The notes under the pieces are model-generated. The model was not told where the DNA came from. It was given only the letters and a program-made list of their open reading frames with translations, and made no database searches. The translations under genes were made by a program, and so were the position numbers. This document shows positions 47,001 to 60,555 of a stretch of 64,000 nucleotides of DNA, piece after piece. This DNA is from Rhyzopertha dominica (taxonomy: Eukaryota > Arthropoda > Insecta > Coleoptera > Bostrichidae). The stretch covers positions 12,896,001 through 12,960,000 of the forward strand of contig QCXZ01000064.1 in NCBI GenBank assembly GCA_025024175.1, written 5' to 3'. The number at the start of each line of letters is the position of its first letter. Within the stretch, counting starts at the first letter, position 1.

Positions 47001-48561
47001 CGCGTAATATTTTGCTTACCAGGAAATTTTCGTTTCCTTTCGTCACCGCCGAGATGAGAAGTAGGTACGACTGGAAACCTGCGACCTTGCCCACCTGAAC
47101 GTAAGGAGCATTTGAATAGAGCAGTTCAAAGTGATTGTTGGCCAGAATAATTGTTGTCCTTTCTAACACTGCGTCGATAATAAATAGGTACGATTTCCTT
47201 CCGATGCGTTTTGTTTGGTTTTTGAATGGTAATTGCAATTCGAATTCGGCGAATGACATAACTGCTGGAGGATACACATGATTTTATTTAAATCCTTATT
47301 TATAACAAAAACATGAATTTTTACATTGAAAAGATAGCTACATGTACGTAATTCTAATATTATAAAAATGGTTCCTGCGATTTGATAGTAAATAATTTCA
47401 AATATAAACAAAGTGTTTATGATGAAAACAAAGAAAAAAGTCATAAAGACGAACCGGTCTGCTGCTACTACCACTTAATTATGTCTTGCGGAGAAAAAAA
47501 TGAAAGACTATTATTAATTGTCAGGTGCAGGCTGTAGCAATTCATAATTATTTAGTCCATCAGGTTTATGCGAATCTTGAATCTATAATAGGATATGATT
47601 AAGAAGACGATATAAGCATCATTACTAAAAAATACTGTAAGCGTTTTCCTCAACAATTAAGGTAGCTTACTATTTTATATAAAAACTAATGAGAACCTCA
47701 TCCAATCTTAAATATCTCTCAAGATATACTTACTGGACATCCACTAATAATACTATCCACTAGTAAATGGGATAACATTAATGATGATACATATTTTAAA
47801 GGTAACAGCTAAGGTAAAAAAACAAAGCGTAAATTTATTTCATTATAAAGCTGATTTTGTGCAGCAAATATTGGGAACTGTTTATGTTTCGGTGATTTAG
47901 GCGTTTCTTCTATTGATAACTTATAGTTTTCACGACAACAGTTGATATTGAAGCGACATGTAAACATTAATCACCAACCGCGGAAATACTGTATTTACAT
48001 TAACAGAAAAATGCATATTTATTTGTCAACGTCTGCTTGTAAGAGATGCCAACTACATCCTACATCAACAGAGAGGAATTTAGTTTTGCACCTGTTTTTT
48101 TTGAAAAGGTTCGTCAATCTATTAAAACGAATAAGTTAATTCTCCTTTATGTAAACATTTTAAATAATAAATAATTTTAAATAATTAAAAAATCCAAGTT
48201 AGCACTCTCATACGCATAATAGCGTTCCACTAAGTTCTCTGTTGCATGTACGAAATATGAATTAACTCCGCCAGTTATTATGTGTAGGGTATGTGCAGTA
48301 ATTTTTTTGATTAACTTGATGGATATTTATAACCTCTAATATTATTCAGAAGACGTGCTATTACAGTTCTTTGAGGTTGCTTAATTATGTTCAACTGTGT
48401 TTAAAGATAACCCATCTGATTGTTGTTTACTTTGTATTAATAGTTTGTGTTGGTACAGTTGTTTTAGTTGTTCGATTACTCTAGTCTATATCTATTATAA
48501 ATCTTTTATAAGCTATAACCTGTAACATAACTTTGTGTATTTGAAGCAATTAACTGATCAC

Positions 48562-48564
<3 letters not shown>
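44068..48564. other. Long noncoding stretch, no gene recognised
   Basis: AT-rich. The 96-codon frame at 46987-47277 (-) lies in a less AT-rich patch but has no domain I recognise. A GTCTCG cluster is listed separately. Confidence 0.45.
45655..45727. repeat. GTCTCG motif cluster with hairpin
   Basis: CGAGACT and AGTCTCG form a 7-bp stem with a 5-base loop at 45655-45673, followed by further GTCTCG/CTCG copies (about 45699, 45715 and 45721). It resembles the end of a decayed DNA transposon; no matching other end was found. Confidence 0.5.

Positions 48565-48600
<36 letters not shown>
48565..48600. repeat. (TTA)12 microsatellite
   Basis: Twelve perfect TTA units; possibly a retroelement tail, but no coding relic adjoins it. 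Confidence 0.95.
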
Positions 48601-48603
<3 letters not shown>

Positions 48604-48695
48604 TATGATTACAATGTCCAGCTAAGGCCTAATATTATATTTTTTAACAAACTGGCATTCATTATTCAAGGGTAATCTATAAACGCAGTAGTAGT

Positions 48696-48745
48696 GCGAA
48701 ATAGTACTATCTGCAGTTGGTTGAGGTGTAGACAGCACAGTATAG
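48696..48745 (-). mobile_element. Mini inverted-repeat element, copy C (truncated)
   Basis: GCGAAATAGTACTATCTGCA, then GTTGGTTGAGGTGTAGACAG and CACAGTATAGG: same order as copy B and inverted relative to copy A, but missing the other terminal half. Its outer end retains the CACAGTATAGG extension, complement of the TCTATGCTGTG seen before copies A and B. Confidence 0.75.
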
Positions 48746-51700
48746 GCATGCATTTTAAGTATGTAATATTGATTAATTTTGAGTAAAGTACGTAATAAAA
48801 CTTAATCAAGACTGCTACGAGCAAACTCTGTAATGATTAGTTGTACCCCACCTGACAAGTGCTGCAATTTTTTGCGAAAATTGTGTGTTCGAAAATTTTT
48901 CTGGCATCTGTGTAACTTTAGAACTCCCAGACGTGCTATTTTCAGTTACATAAAACACGCGTTTGACAATTTAAAAATACTGGAAAGTTATATTTTATGA
49001 CAGGAGCTCTACGCTACAGCAGGACGCTTTGGAAAATCTCCAACATTTGTAAATTTTCGTTGTATAAATAAAACAGCTGAGAGCAATCTATTGGCGATGC
49101 AGTCCTCACTAAGATGGGATTCTAAGATACCTAATCTCGATAATAGTAATACGTGCTTAAATGGGTTGTTTTGTACATTTCGCTGAAGCTAATATCCGTG
49201 ACATTCTATTATGTGCAGAAACAAGAAATATCGTAACTGATAACAAAAATCTCGTACTCGAATGCATGCTGCTTATTTGAAAAACTGTTAAGAAACATAT
49301 TAAGCTTGTGATTTTTATAAAATTGAAAGTGATCGTATCACGTGTTATTAAAAAATGTTTATTACAAACTTGTTCAATACTAAGAAGTTAGGAAGTTAAC
49401 ATCTTGTGGGTGTTATTTGAGAATGCGGGATTGCAACTGCGTGTTTCGACCACGAGCGAAATCTCAAGCAGGAATCTGTTGTTCCTGGGTCCTTGGTAAC
49501 TTGTGCAAGGCTGATGGGACGATAATAAATTGAACGTTTTACAAACAGTCGCAATTTTTAATTAAGGCAAAAAGATATGCGCGAGAATACTAAGCAGTAT
49601 CTCATAAATTTGCATATCTAAACGCGGGTTCTTACGAGTGCATGTAATATTTATACTCTCTGTGGGAGACGGTATTGATGATTGTTTATATGCCTTTACG
49701 AGTACCTCGTTCGACTTCCTGCATGTCTGAGTGATGTATGCACCAAATCTAACATTCTTTTGTTCTATTCACGAAGAATTGCCGCGATTCGTCAGGATCT
49801 GTGCACGGCAACCTGACAAATGCGTAGTAATTATTTACTAAGGCCATCGACATTAATAATTTAATTAGAATAACGCCATTCGCTAGTAGTAATTTAAATA
49901 AATAAAAATAATGCTGTCAATGAGCCAGCGCGATATCGTTTTTCATACACAGTATCGCGATTTTTCACGTTGCGCTCTAGTTCCAGGAAAAAGATCTGAA
50001 AAATTGCGGGCCTTGGTGGATTTTGCTTCTTTTGCCACAAAAGTGGTAAACGGCGTCAATTAAACTTGGAAGTGACAACCGTCATTTATATCTACTCGGA
50101 AGGTGTAGAAAATGTTCAAGTACAGAGGATACGGCGTAGGCGAGGTAAATTAATTTTAAATTTGAGGTTACTTTGGGGAGGGGCTGTTTGATCTCGTGGA
50201 GATCCTCGCATTTATACATATTGTGGATGGTGGATATCTTTACAATCGAGTTGTTAGGAGTAAAAACTATTGATTCGCACGAATCTGCTCCAGTTACCTC
50301 TGTCCAAGTCCAAGTAGAGAATACAGAAAGGGTTGGTCGATCAAGCAAAAAAACTTGCAATGAGGCAAGCCATAACAAAGATGATATATTGATGATAATC
50401 GGAACAGCAATTCAGATTCGTCATTGTGCAGTTCAGTTTTCATTGCATACAGGTGACTGCACTGGCGAAACATATTCAAAATGCATATTCTCGAAAAGCT
50501 GAAAGAATAGAAGTCCTTAATCACATATTTTATGATGTTGTAGCTAATAATGTAATGTTACAATGCAACATCTTGTCCTTTAGTAAAGGCAAAATTAAAT
50601 TGAAGTAGTTCAAATATTTAAAGATGGTAAAGATATAGGGCGGTAGGACAATATTATGTTAAAGCAATCGCAAAAGAAAATTTACATTTAAACAGTCACT
50701 TTGCCATCTAAAGGTAATGTTGCACTTATCGTCATTATTATTTACAGAATGATATAATAAATGTAACAGTGCATCGGACTGAGGGTGCAAGATTAGTAAA
50801 TTTGGTTTTATTTCAATAACTATGACCAAGATATGGATTTCTGAAGTATTATTACAATCAATTTCATGTAAATGCAAAAAGGGACGTAAAATAGCATGTA
50901 CTTGGAGTTCTAGAAAATCAGGTTTAAAATGTACGATTTTGTGTGCAATAATATTCCGCACATCCTCCTCGGCTCGGAATATAGAAACTATGAATCACCT
51001 GAAATCAATAAATTTATTAGTACTAGTGCATATAGTATCTTGAATAGACAATGCCTTGCTGAAAAAAGAAACATACATTTCCCAAATAATTTTTAATCCA
51101 CATTATTTATATTTATAAAACTTAACGTACCTAAATGATAAGTGCTCTGAGTCGTTCGAATCCATCATCAGAATATTATGAAGGGAACGGTGACGCTTGG
51201 TACAAAAAGTTCCTTCCTTTACTTTTTAATGATACTTGGTCTTGAGGATGTTTCATAATACGACAGTGTACATGTAACGGTCGTTATGAGATTCAATCGT
51301 TAGGATTGTCATGATTGCATATTTACTCCATTTAGCTGNAAAGCAATCAGAAAAGCACACATGTAAATAACTAGAATATTAACTTGTTTGTTGAGAGCTT
51401 ACTACTTATCCTTTAAAATTTATTTGTTTGATACGTTCAAATTGTGTAAAATGATCGTCCACGGGTATCACCATTCAGCTTCACCTTGAAAGTATTCATA
51501 ATTTCAAAAGTATTAGTTTTGCCACAAATGTTCTGTGTTGATACTTGGAAAAAACGGCAACTGACTTGTTTGTCTTTCATTTTCATACCCTGCTGTATGT
51601 TCAGATGTTCAGAAACTTATAAATTAAGTCATTGTTTTTGTTTAGTATTGATTAATAGGTACTTAGCCTTATGAATATTATGAAATAAATTTTGTGATCC

Positions 51701-54000
51701 CATAAAAAGTTCAATGCTTTCGAGAGTGCGTAATATAGTTCAAGAAATTCCTTTTCTATAGTTGTCTGTGTAGAATAAGAATGATATGACATTAGTACAT
51801 ACATCTTCATCAAAGAAGTAACCCGCTAAGAGATATATAGCAGGTATTGCATCAATAAACGAAAGAACATACAAATTGAGTGAGTTGGGGAGTTAAGATC
51901 ATTTTACTTTTCGACAAAAAATTTCTTTGGCAGTTTGGCAAAGAAAAAACTCCACCGCGTTTTCTAGGTCATCATTCGATTAGGAAAACTTTAACACTTA
52001 AGGGGCAAGGTTAGGACTTTAAGGTGGATGGTGTATAGTTCTTATAGTTCCTTTTGGTATATTCTCAATTTAAAGCACCTTCACGCGTCCCAGGAGAAAC
52101 TGTGGTCATCACTTTTCTCATACAAAATTGAGTTTTTTTTGCCTTGGGTGGTAGTGAGCCCTTTCGGACCCATTTTACACCCTTTAGGTCGCCATTAATG
52201 GATTCCTTGTTCAATCTGAACTATTTGCACCAACTATTCTCTTCGAGCACTGTGTTCATTCTCGTAGTGATATTCCTTGGGCTACTGCCTTCTTTTCTTT
52301 GAAATTTAATGATGTTCCTGCGTTTAAGTTTCAAATTTCTCTTTTCACTTCTTTGAGCTGATACAAAAAAAAAACAATTATTAGGCGATTATAACCAAAC
52401 TTGGAAATTACTTGTTTTGGAATTATATTTAGTTATCTGGCGCATCTGCTTGGGCTATTAGGCATCGTTTATACTATTGTATAATAGTATTGAGTAGAAA
52501 TAAAAAACCTTACTACTTTTTTGTAATTATTGATGAAGGAGCGTATTGTCATGTATTTCTAGTAAAAGTATTTGTAGATACACAGAAATATAGTGAAGCT
52601 TAATTTTCACCATGCCACGAGTACGAAATGAGCATTTTTTTATGAATGAACGGGCGGACCCCTTTATTAAGCAGGCCGAGATATTTCGTTTGAAAGAAAT
52701 TCCATTTTGGATTCGAGGTCGACGTGATATACTCAACACACACGTAAAGAAAAAGAACTGTTTATTATATTCGCGTGCGAAGTGACGCAACGGCGACTGG
52801 CTCCTCGCCAGTGCGCGAAAAAACTCGCGAAACTGCCCTATCCCAACATTCGGGTCGTGGACCTAAAACGGTCTCGACGATGTGCGCATTCGGTGATGCG
52901 ATCATTGGTTCGTAAAAAGTGCTTACCTAGCAGATACGAAACATCAGAATGTAACGGAACACGTTAAATAGCCGATTGCGTAGCACGGTGACGTTACCGG
53001 GTAAATACATGGAACAGATCGGTGAACTCGAACCTGATGTGTGCGTTATTAAAGCTGGTTTCATTTCGCGAGGTACTGGTTTTTAATATTGAATGGGTTT
53101 CAAACAGAAGTCGGCTACCGCAACATAAAATTATAAGGTATATTTGACATACTTTACGTTCACGTTCGCGTAACTTAAATAGACTCATCATCACTGTCTA
53201 TTTTTATGTCCTGCAGACCCCTTACATATCTCATTTTTTTAAGTGTTATACAGCACAATGTTGGTATTCTCAGTTTCAGAATGTAGCGAAGTAAAACGAA
53301 AACTGCAATATCGTAATTTTACAAAACTTCTAAAGATTCAAGATGATGTATGCGAAAGGTAAACAACTCTGGAGAGGGTGGACCTTTCCAGTACCATTAT
53401 TTTTGGCGAAAAAGCTCGACAATAACTGACTTCTTTTTGTCAGGCAAAGCTATCCGAAGTAAATTAACATATAGGAATTAAAATATTTATTATTATATTT
53501 TGTTATAAAAAGGTCTTGTGGATGATTGAGTTGAACCCTACCCTTCCCTCACAATTTGTAGCTACGATATTCTTGGCCTACATTTTTTATAATTTATTTT
53601 GTAGTACTTGTGAATTTTTTTCTCCTCGAAGGCTCATATTGAAACTTGAGCTTGTATCCACAACACCCGCTGGGTAAAGATTAATGACATTCAGAGTACA
53701 GTAGATTTTACATTTGCAAAGTGTACAGGGTGTTTAAGAGAATGTCCTTTGCATTGTACTCCTAACTGAGGTAAAAGCGATAAACATTGTTCGATATCGA
53801 CACATACGGTTTGTGGTAGTTTCTTATTTCAAATTCACCTAAAGATATTGTTGGGGTAAATTTTATCTTAAGAATGAGTTCTTTCGTTCTACTTATATTG
53901 TGGCGGATGGGTTTACCGCACGTAAATGAGTTGTTTTTTCAGCCTCAATGTTCTCACTGAACGGCTATTATAAATTAAGGGTTAAACTTTAAAAACTTCG
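48746..54000. other. Long noncoding stretch with unassigned short ORFs
   Basis: Between 50082 and 51043 several overlapping open frames occur on both strands; the plus-strand string AKHIQNAYSRKAERIEVLNH (about 50469-50528) looks protein-like but belongs to no family I can name and is split by frame changes. The 52527-52970 region is less AT-rich with no assigned product. A TACAGGGTGTTT string at about 53728 resembles fold-back element ends. Confidence 0.4.
49440..49475 (-). other. Hammerhead-like/PLE-type GTCGAAACACG motif
   Basis: The minus strand reads CTTGA, a possible stem GATTTC/GTGGTC around a GCTC loop, then GAAACACG. A similar arrangement is at 36031-36063 (-): CCGAA, GATGGC/GCTGTC, GAAATACG. 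No PLE protein is readable here. Confidence 0.3.
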
Positions 54001-54479
54001 TCGTTCAATTTTATTTGCAAACGACTGTATGTGATTGAGGAGCGCTTTAGCATATTGGCATCTTGTCCCCCTACCAATTTTAGTAAGGTGTTGCAACATA
54101 TCGTATGTTACTAGGTGTTGCCCTTTTCCTCTACAGCAATCTTCGTTTGGATATATCTTCTTCCCGTTTTTTTCTCTTTTATTTATGGGAATGTGTCGTA
54201 TGCCTTCAGAGTTCATCTTCAGTCTGTTATTTAAATCTCTAATTTTAACTACAGGGTTATATTTGCAGGAATATTTTTTCACCACTCTCCATAGAGTTCA
54301 TCAATTCATGTCCCTCTGCTCTCATAAAGCTTTTAATAAGATTTCTCTTCTTGGCTTTACCACAACTACTTTAATTTCTAAATATAAATCCAGGTTAAAG
54401 TTTTGTTTAACTGTTTTTATTCTTCCCTTCTGGATCAGTTCGGTGCATTGGTCTATTATTCCTCTCGATCTCACTGTTT
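54001..54479 (-). pseudogene. Probable continuation of LINE ORF2
   Basis: Downstream on the minus strand from the LINE endonuclease relic. A 99-codon minus frame (53989-54285) and a longer antisense plus frame cover it, but no reverse transcriptase block could be identified, so assignment rests on position only. Confidence 0.35.
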
Positions 54480-55125
54480 TACCCTGCCGATGCTGGTGCT
54501 TTCCCAGCCAATATAACTATAACTGGTTTTCCTCTCATACATTCTGCTTAAGGAATTTTGATACTGATCCCACTTGGCTTTGGCGGTGTTTTAGTTGAAA
54601 CTGTTACTCATTTGACAGCCTGATTTGTTTTTGATCGGCAGTTTGGCAGACCATTCGGATCTCATTCCAATATTGATTGATGCTATGGTGACATCAAAAG
54701 CATTCTTAAATGATTGAGAGGCGTAATCGTGCTTTTGTGCCATTGTGAGAAAAAATAGTCTTAATCTTCCATCCTATCAATAATAGTTTTTCCTTTAAGA
54801 CCCCTTTTCTCAGAACCCCAAGCAGGATGATTTGCATTTAATCCTTCCATTACCCAGTACTAGTATTTTCGGTATTTGTTCCTGCTGTTAGCTTTTAATT
54901 TTGATATATGGTGCTGAATAGACGTTTAATAGCGTACAGCTTTCTGGTTGCACTGCTTGAGACTCGTTGTCGTATGTTTTGTAGGCACTCCTCCTTTTCC
55001 GTCTTGCCGGTCATCTCTTGATATCCTACATTTTAAGCGGTGTTTCGTTTGTTCCTGATGTAGAAGACAGCTAGTGCACGTCTATTGAACCTTGTACTCA
55101 TAATATGCCACTGCAGTATTTTATA
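54480..55125 (-). pseudogene. LINE ORF2 endonuclease domain fragment (Jockey superfamily)
   Basis: Minus-strand reading gives the apurinic-endonuclease-like domain in order: ILQWHIMSTRFNRRAL (about 55075-55122, normally ILQWN...), DDRQDGKGGV (about 54985-55015), KILVLG, and after a frameshift LNANHPAWGSEKRGLKGKT (about 54785-54845, the GDFNAHHPxWGS catalytic block). FDVTIASINIGMRSEW follows, then NTAKAKWDQYQNSLSR (about 54540-54590) from the linker. The Asp of GDFN has been lost in the frameshift. Style matches Jockey/I/R1-type LINEs. Not functional. Confidence 0.82.
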
Positions 55126-55350
55126 TTGGCAGCTTATTGTTATTGCACTTGATTTTTAGCTGACTTAGTTAATTTATTGTATATAATTCGCTTTCTATAT
55201 GCATAATGTCACTTAGAATTCATGATAATGTTTAAGCCGGCCTTTTTCTTTTCATTGTTTTTCTTTTTATATTCTGAGCTTATGTTTCACAGATGCATTG
55301 GTGATGTTGCTGCTCTTGATTGTTCTGATTCCATTATAGTCATCTCCCTA

Positions 55351-55385
55351 CATGGGCGTACCCAGCTTTTGGTCTAAGGGGGGCA
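55351..55385 (+). repeat. Orphan hAT-like terminal sequence
   Basis: CATGGGCGTACCCAG followed by TTTTGGTCTAAGGGGGG closely resembles in layout the left end of the hAT element at 20092 (CAGTGGCGGATCCAG, then TTTTGGTTTGGGG). No matching inverted end was found downstream. Confidence 0.4.
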
Positions 55386-57673
55386 AAGCAGGAATTTCCC
55401 TTACTGAATAATTCAACATAAATAAAAATGTGCCTTTATCGGATTATGTACTTAAGTAATTAACGAAGTATTTATTTCATGAATAATATTCGTTAATTTT
55501 CTGCAAGGTAACTTAAAACATCTTCTGTGAAGGCCCAAGTTTTTTATGTCTTTTATATACTGTTCTCAAAAGCTCGTTTATTCCTAACTCAATTATTGAT
55601 GATCTCAGTTGGGCGATATTTAGCGCATTCAGTTGCATGTCTATCACGTTTAACAAAAGATGAGTAGATACATTTTATTTGGAAGAATAAAGATCCGTGA
55701 TCCACATAATCTATAGTAATGTCAAACGAACTACCAAAGAAATATAAATATCGCCTTAAGCATCTACTAATAGGACCACGTTTTATGATTTGGAATTTGC
55801 ACATATCAAATATTAATTAGTTAACCGATGCGCTTTTTAGTTTCAACTTTTCGCATTATAAGCTTCAGAAATTTGAGTTAGAAGTGAATAGATAGCTAAT
55901 ATAGATAAAAAATAACCTGGTCGTGAAACAGTACCTAAGACTGCAATGATTTAAGCTGCTGGTTTAGCTAATCTTGGTTGAACTTAAAAATACAAGTTAT
56001 AAGCCCCAGCATTATGCGTCAGCTAGCCAAACTCCACCAATCAGCATTAAATTGATGGTCGTTTTATCTTTAACAATTTTTACTCATACATCTAATTTTA
56101 CTCAAATTTCTGCATATTTTACAACCATTATTTGTTATTGTTCTCAAGCTGCAAAAATGCTTTCATGTATTATATTCATCTTGCTGGCTGTCATTGATTT
56201 GCAAAAAATGGCTCAATATCGCCAAAAACCTATGTTAAATTTTTTTTACGAAATTTGCTTGACTATACCGGAATATGCAGGGATTAACAATTAAAAGCAT
56301 AGTATAAATTATTATAAATGTAGATATTCCATTAAGTTCAATTAATCTTATGATGGCAATGTCAGTTATAATTCGATTATTACTTCTGCGGCAGTTTTTA
56401 TGTGACATAAAAGTAATTTATGTTTTTACCTATATGAGCACATCGATAATACTCCATTAAACTTGCATATTAGCAAATTTTGGATTAAAAACCGTGATTG
56501 CATTGATCTGATATTTTAAATAGATCAAATTTGAGTACTTCTTTTTGCTCTTTGGTTAAGATAATGACCGGGGCATAAATCGAAAATAGTGCTGTTAGGT
56601 CGATTATATAAACGCGAGATAATAACCAGACACCGCAACACATCACTAAAATGATAGCATGTTACATCTCAATGTTTGACGACGATTTTGTACACATTAT
56701 GAGTAGGTACTCTGTAAAATCAGAATAAGACAGTTGCATAAAATGTTGCAAGACATGCTTTGCTATGAACACAGTACAGAATATACCATCTTTTATTTAG
56801 ACTGAGCCTTTGGGTTTAATTTATTATCCCATTTTTCATCTAGCTATAATTTTTTTAAGTTAAGCTAACCTCCATAGTCAGCCACTGCACTGTTTCCAAA
56901 AATTAACCCAGCACTTAATATTTTAACAAAATTAAGCCTCATTTAAATAAACTGAAATATATTTAATCCGATTTTCAAAAAGTCTTTTATACTCGCATTT
57001 TAACAGCACACCGGGTTTTAATTCGTGCTTATAATACTACTGGATTCCTAAAACTTATGTTAAATAGACTTTCGTAACTCTTAGTTCGGATAAATTTTTG
57101 CTCAAAATAACTGATATTTTTTGTGTCTCTGTATTAATTTTGAAATTTGGAACTAATAAGATTGGAGTTACCGCCAAATACAAATATGTGACCGATTCTG
57201 TGTATTCCACATAACAGAATCATGAATAGTTGAACGATCCCTATGGGAAAACACATTAGAAGAACTGAGCAAAGTAGAAATCGTATTATGACTCCTGGCC
57301 AAAATAACCTTGGAAACCGTTTGACAACGACTTATTGAATGTCATTTGCAGATATCAAATATAAGTTCTGGATGAAAATTGTGAAATACGCTTATCTATA
57401 AATTTTACTTCATTAATAATTTCGTAAATACGTACTTAATTAATCAGCTAAATGTATGGAAGGTGCAAACGTTCCAGAGTTGGCGGTCCAGGGCCAGTGG
57501 GGGGCGCCCATGTCTCCCTCTCTCTGCAACCCTGCGGGCACAGATAGTAGGCCATTGGCGTTATTTAAATAGCTTTAAATTCTGGGAGTTCTAATCTATA
57601 TCTACTTGAGGATAGTATCTTAGTTTCTCTGCTTGTTCATAAAAGGAGATGCTTTCGTAAGTCATTAACTCAT
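55386..57673. other. Noncoding stretch with one unassigned ORF
   Basis: A 106-codon frame at 55974-56294 (+) encodes a rather hydrophobic peptide without a recognised domain; chance is likely in AT-rich DNA. At 57470-57540 is a short, less AT-rich patch containing GGGGGGCGCCC. Confidence 0.4.
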
Positions 57674-57868
57674 TTATTTGCTTCTGTCTATAGCCCTATG
57701 CGCCTGACAACAGCGGAAGCATTTATATTTCATGTCTGTTTCTTCATTTTTCGCATTTATGCATTGATCATCAGTGTTCCCGTACCTAAGGCACTTGTGA
57801 CACATTATTTGTCTCTTGCCTTTTAAGTGTTTTGATTCCTTGTATTCCATCGCTACATGGCTAATCAT
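57674..57868 (-). pseudogene. LINE ORF1 (gag-like) zinc-knuckle fragment
   Basis: The 64-codon frame contains CHKCLRYGNTDDQC, a C-x2-C-x4-H-x4-C knuckle with the His changed to Asn, then CFRCCQAHRAIDR, the shorter C-x2-C-x3-H-x4-C knuckle typical of Jockey-type ORF1 with the last Cys changed to Arg. Both knuckles have lost a zinc ligand, so it is not functional. It lies on the same strand as the endonuclease relic at 54.5-55.1 kb and on the expected upstream side, but ~2.5 kb away, so they may or may not be one element. Confidence 0.7.
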
Positions 57869-60555
57869 CTGCCAAATCTCTCAAATTGCAAATGCTACAT
57901 GGCGATGTAGAGTTTATGTACAGGGGCCTTGTACGCCGAAGAGGAAAAAATCTTTGAACTACCTAAGTTTTCCATTTTTTAGTAAATTAGGCTGTCAGTT
58001 ACATCATGCTGCGCTACCATCCAAATTGCCACCAATACCTGCAGCGCTTGATAAAATTCATATAAAGTTTGCACTGAATTCATTTATGGAGATGAAAACA
58101 ATATTAACAATGGCGTTGGATAAAAATAAAGAGCAATCTGGCATTGGTCTTAACAACCAGCTCCCATTTTTCATTTGCAGCCCGATCATCATGGACACAA
58201 TATAATCTCAAATTTCAATATTCGCCTTTAAAGAAATATACGTAATTAGTACAAAAATAAATGTCATGAATACGAAATTACGCTGCGCAAGTTTCGTTAT
58301 AATCATTTTCACGTTTATGTCGCCAAGTTATTTGTCGCGAAATCGATATTAGAAAAAAAAAATTTTACCAGGCTCTTTGACCTACCCTCTATTTTGAACA
58401 TCAATTACGAGAGAAGGATGGGGATTTCCAAGTCAGTGGTTTATAGGACATTTTTACGCAAAATTTAATAATGAATATTTTCTTTTCTATAAGTTTTTCT
58501 TCCAGATAGCTGTTTCTGAAAAAAAATGAAAGAACTGTCATGTGATGGTTTGTCGTCAAAAAAGGGTAGTTCTAATCCTTATTTCTAGTACTGTTAGGNT
58601 TTGATATACCAAATATAATTTATACACATTTTATCACTCTAAAATGTTAATATACGTGTACCAGAATGACAGGGACACTTTTTCTGCATTATTCTCTGCA
58701 CAGTTCGCTCTATACAGGTTTCCAGACGTCCTGAATTGTGCATGACAGTGTCGTCTCAAATGTGGCGCTCTTCAGAGTTTATTACGCCATTTCCTTTTTA
58801 GCATAACACAGTTAAAAGAGCAAGCTTAGCTTTCTTATTTACACAACATTGGAAGCCGCGATGTCAGATTTCAGTTCAAATTAAAGCAGAATGTCCTTTA
58901 AACCTAAAAATCAAGTGAAATTAATAAACATGGAATGGACAAGACACCTGTCTTGTTGTTATATCTTCTTTTTACTGGTTGAAGTGTTCAATTTTGTTGT
59001 CTTATTTTACATTATAGAAGTTTTCACTGATAACGGTTTCTTTTATAAATTAATGGATTAATGTTGTAGACTGCAGAAAATGCGATATAATCTATTGCTG
59101 ACTATTATCATAAACTGTAAAGGTCATTTTTCGCAATTCGATTTGATAATTCGATAAGTTTATATATGTTAAACCGTCGAGGGCAATTTCTGTTCATCAC
59201 GGCCCTTTTCCCTGGAAAAAAAAGGCTTCAAAAACTATATTGCTGAACGTAAGTAAGCTTTCGAACGAGCCATATAAAGTGGAGGAATTAACGAACAAAT
59301 TCCTGTTTCCCGCATCAGATTCAGTCCGCGACTGCGATTTTTATTTGATGTGGAGCCAGCTCAAAACTAGGGCGGGTAATCGTTCAGTTTGATCTTATAC
59401 GAAAATTAATCACTGATTTTTAGTAATAAATTCAAATGCTGTGCGTATTCTCACTTAGCAGTTGTTTGACTCATATTTCTTAGCAGATTAAGTGTTCAAG
59501 GATTTTAAACAATACAGGCTACGCGCGAAAAAAGAATTACGTAAGAAAACTTTAACCACAACATTTAAATAATCAAATATATTAATGAAACCATCTATCT
59601 TAAAAATCTATTGATGAGTATTGTCATCTATTTACGCACATTTCTTTAACTAAATTAAATTTAGAAATAAGGGTTAGAACTATATAGTTTTCTATTTACA
59701 TGTGATTTCTTTATGTTCTATTAAAGCGAAAAATTATTATGGCGCTTCTGGTAAGAAAACTTCATGCTTTAATGCAGCTTTCTTTAAGACGAATTTATGA
59801 CACTTCATTGTCCGTAAAGTACATTCTCACAGAGGATATTCCATTTTCTCGCGCAAGTTAACCCATAAATATGTACTAACGAAATGAAATGCAAATAGTC
59901 ATGTATAAACATGAGATGAATAAACATCAACTTTGTTCAATATTAGACCGAGTATCATTTAAATTAACAAGTTAGGTGTGTTATCATCATTGAATGCAAA
60001 AAATGCAAATGTGTTCCACAGCACTTAGACCTAGTGTACTAGTCTTTGTTCGCATGTATCGTTAGTGGTGGCAATTATAGTTACCATACAAGAGCACAGA
60101 ATAATTTTACACACACGTACGCATACATTGAGAACGTATACCTGCGATTTGTTATTGAAAACCTATAAACCGACTGACACTAATAAATATTCATAGAGCT
60201 GGATGTTAACGAACCATTAAGAAATTAGAAATTCGATTATTTATTTAGATATTTGCACCATTTATGTTTGAAGGTTGTAAGCAAGGCATGAAACCATTAA
60301 TGAATGCATTAAAAATTTACGCTCAAAAGTGCTTTAAGGGCATACATTAATGATACCGTGTTTTCCTGACTCAGATATATTAACTGAAATAATTGCAACC
60401 TTGGTGTTTTTAGTGTTTATTGACAGCTTATAAATAAAATTTAGCTTCCTATAATATACTCATAACACCAACCTGTGGGTGTATGTTTTGACCGAGGTGG
60501 GGTATACAGCGCCACTTCATATTTGAGCTTCTTTTTATATTGTAGAGTAAGATAG
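57869..60555. other. Noncoding stretch, nothing recognised
   Basis: AT-rich; one ambiguous base at 58599. The 129-codon frame at 57816-58205 (+) overlaps the gag relic antisense and has no domain. Confidence 0.45.

Noticed and set aside
54035..54598. 187-codon plus-strand open frame
   Set aside because: It is antisense to LINE linker sequence on the minus strand (NTAKAKWDQYQNSLSR and neighbours) and has no domain; its hydrophobic look comes from T-rich antisense codons.
55974..56294. 106-codon frame considered as a nuclear copy of mitochondrial or bacterial DNA
   Set aside because: It does not read as any mitochondrial protein under either code, and no neighbouring gene supports transfer.
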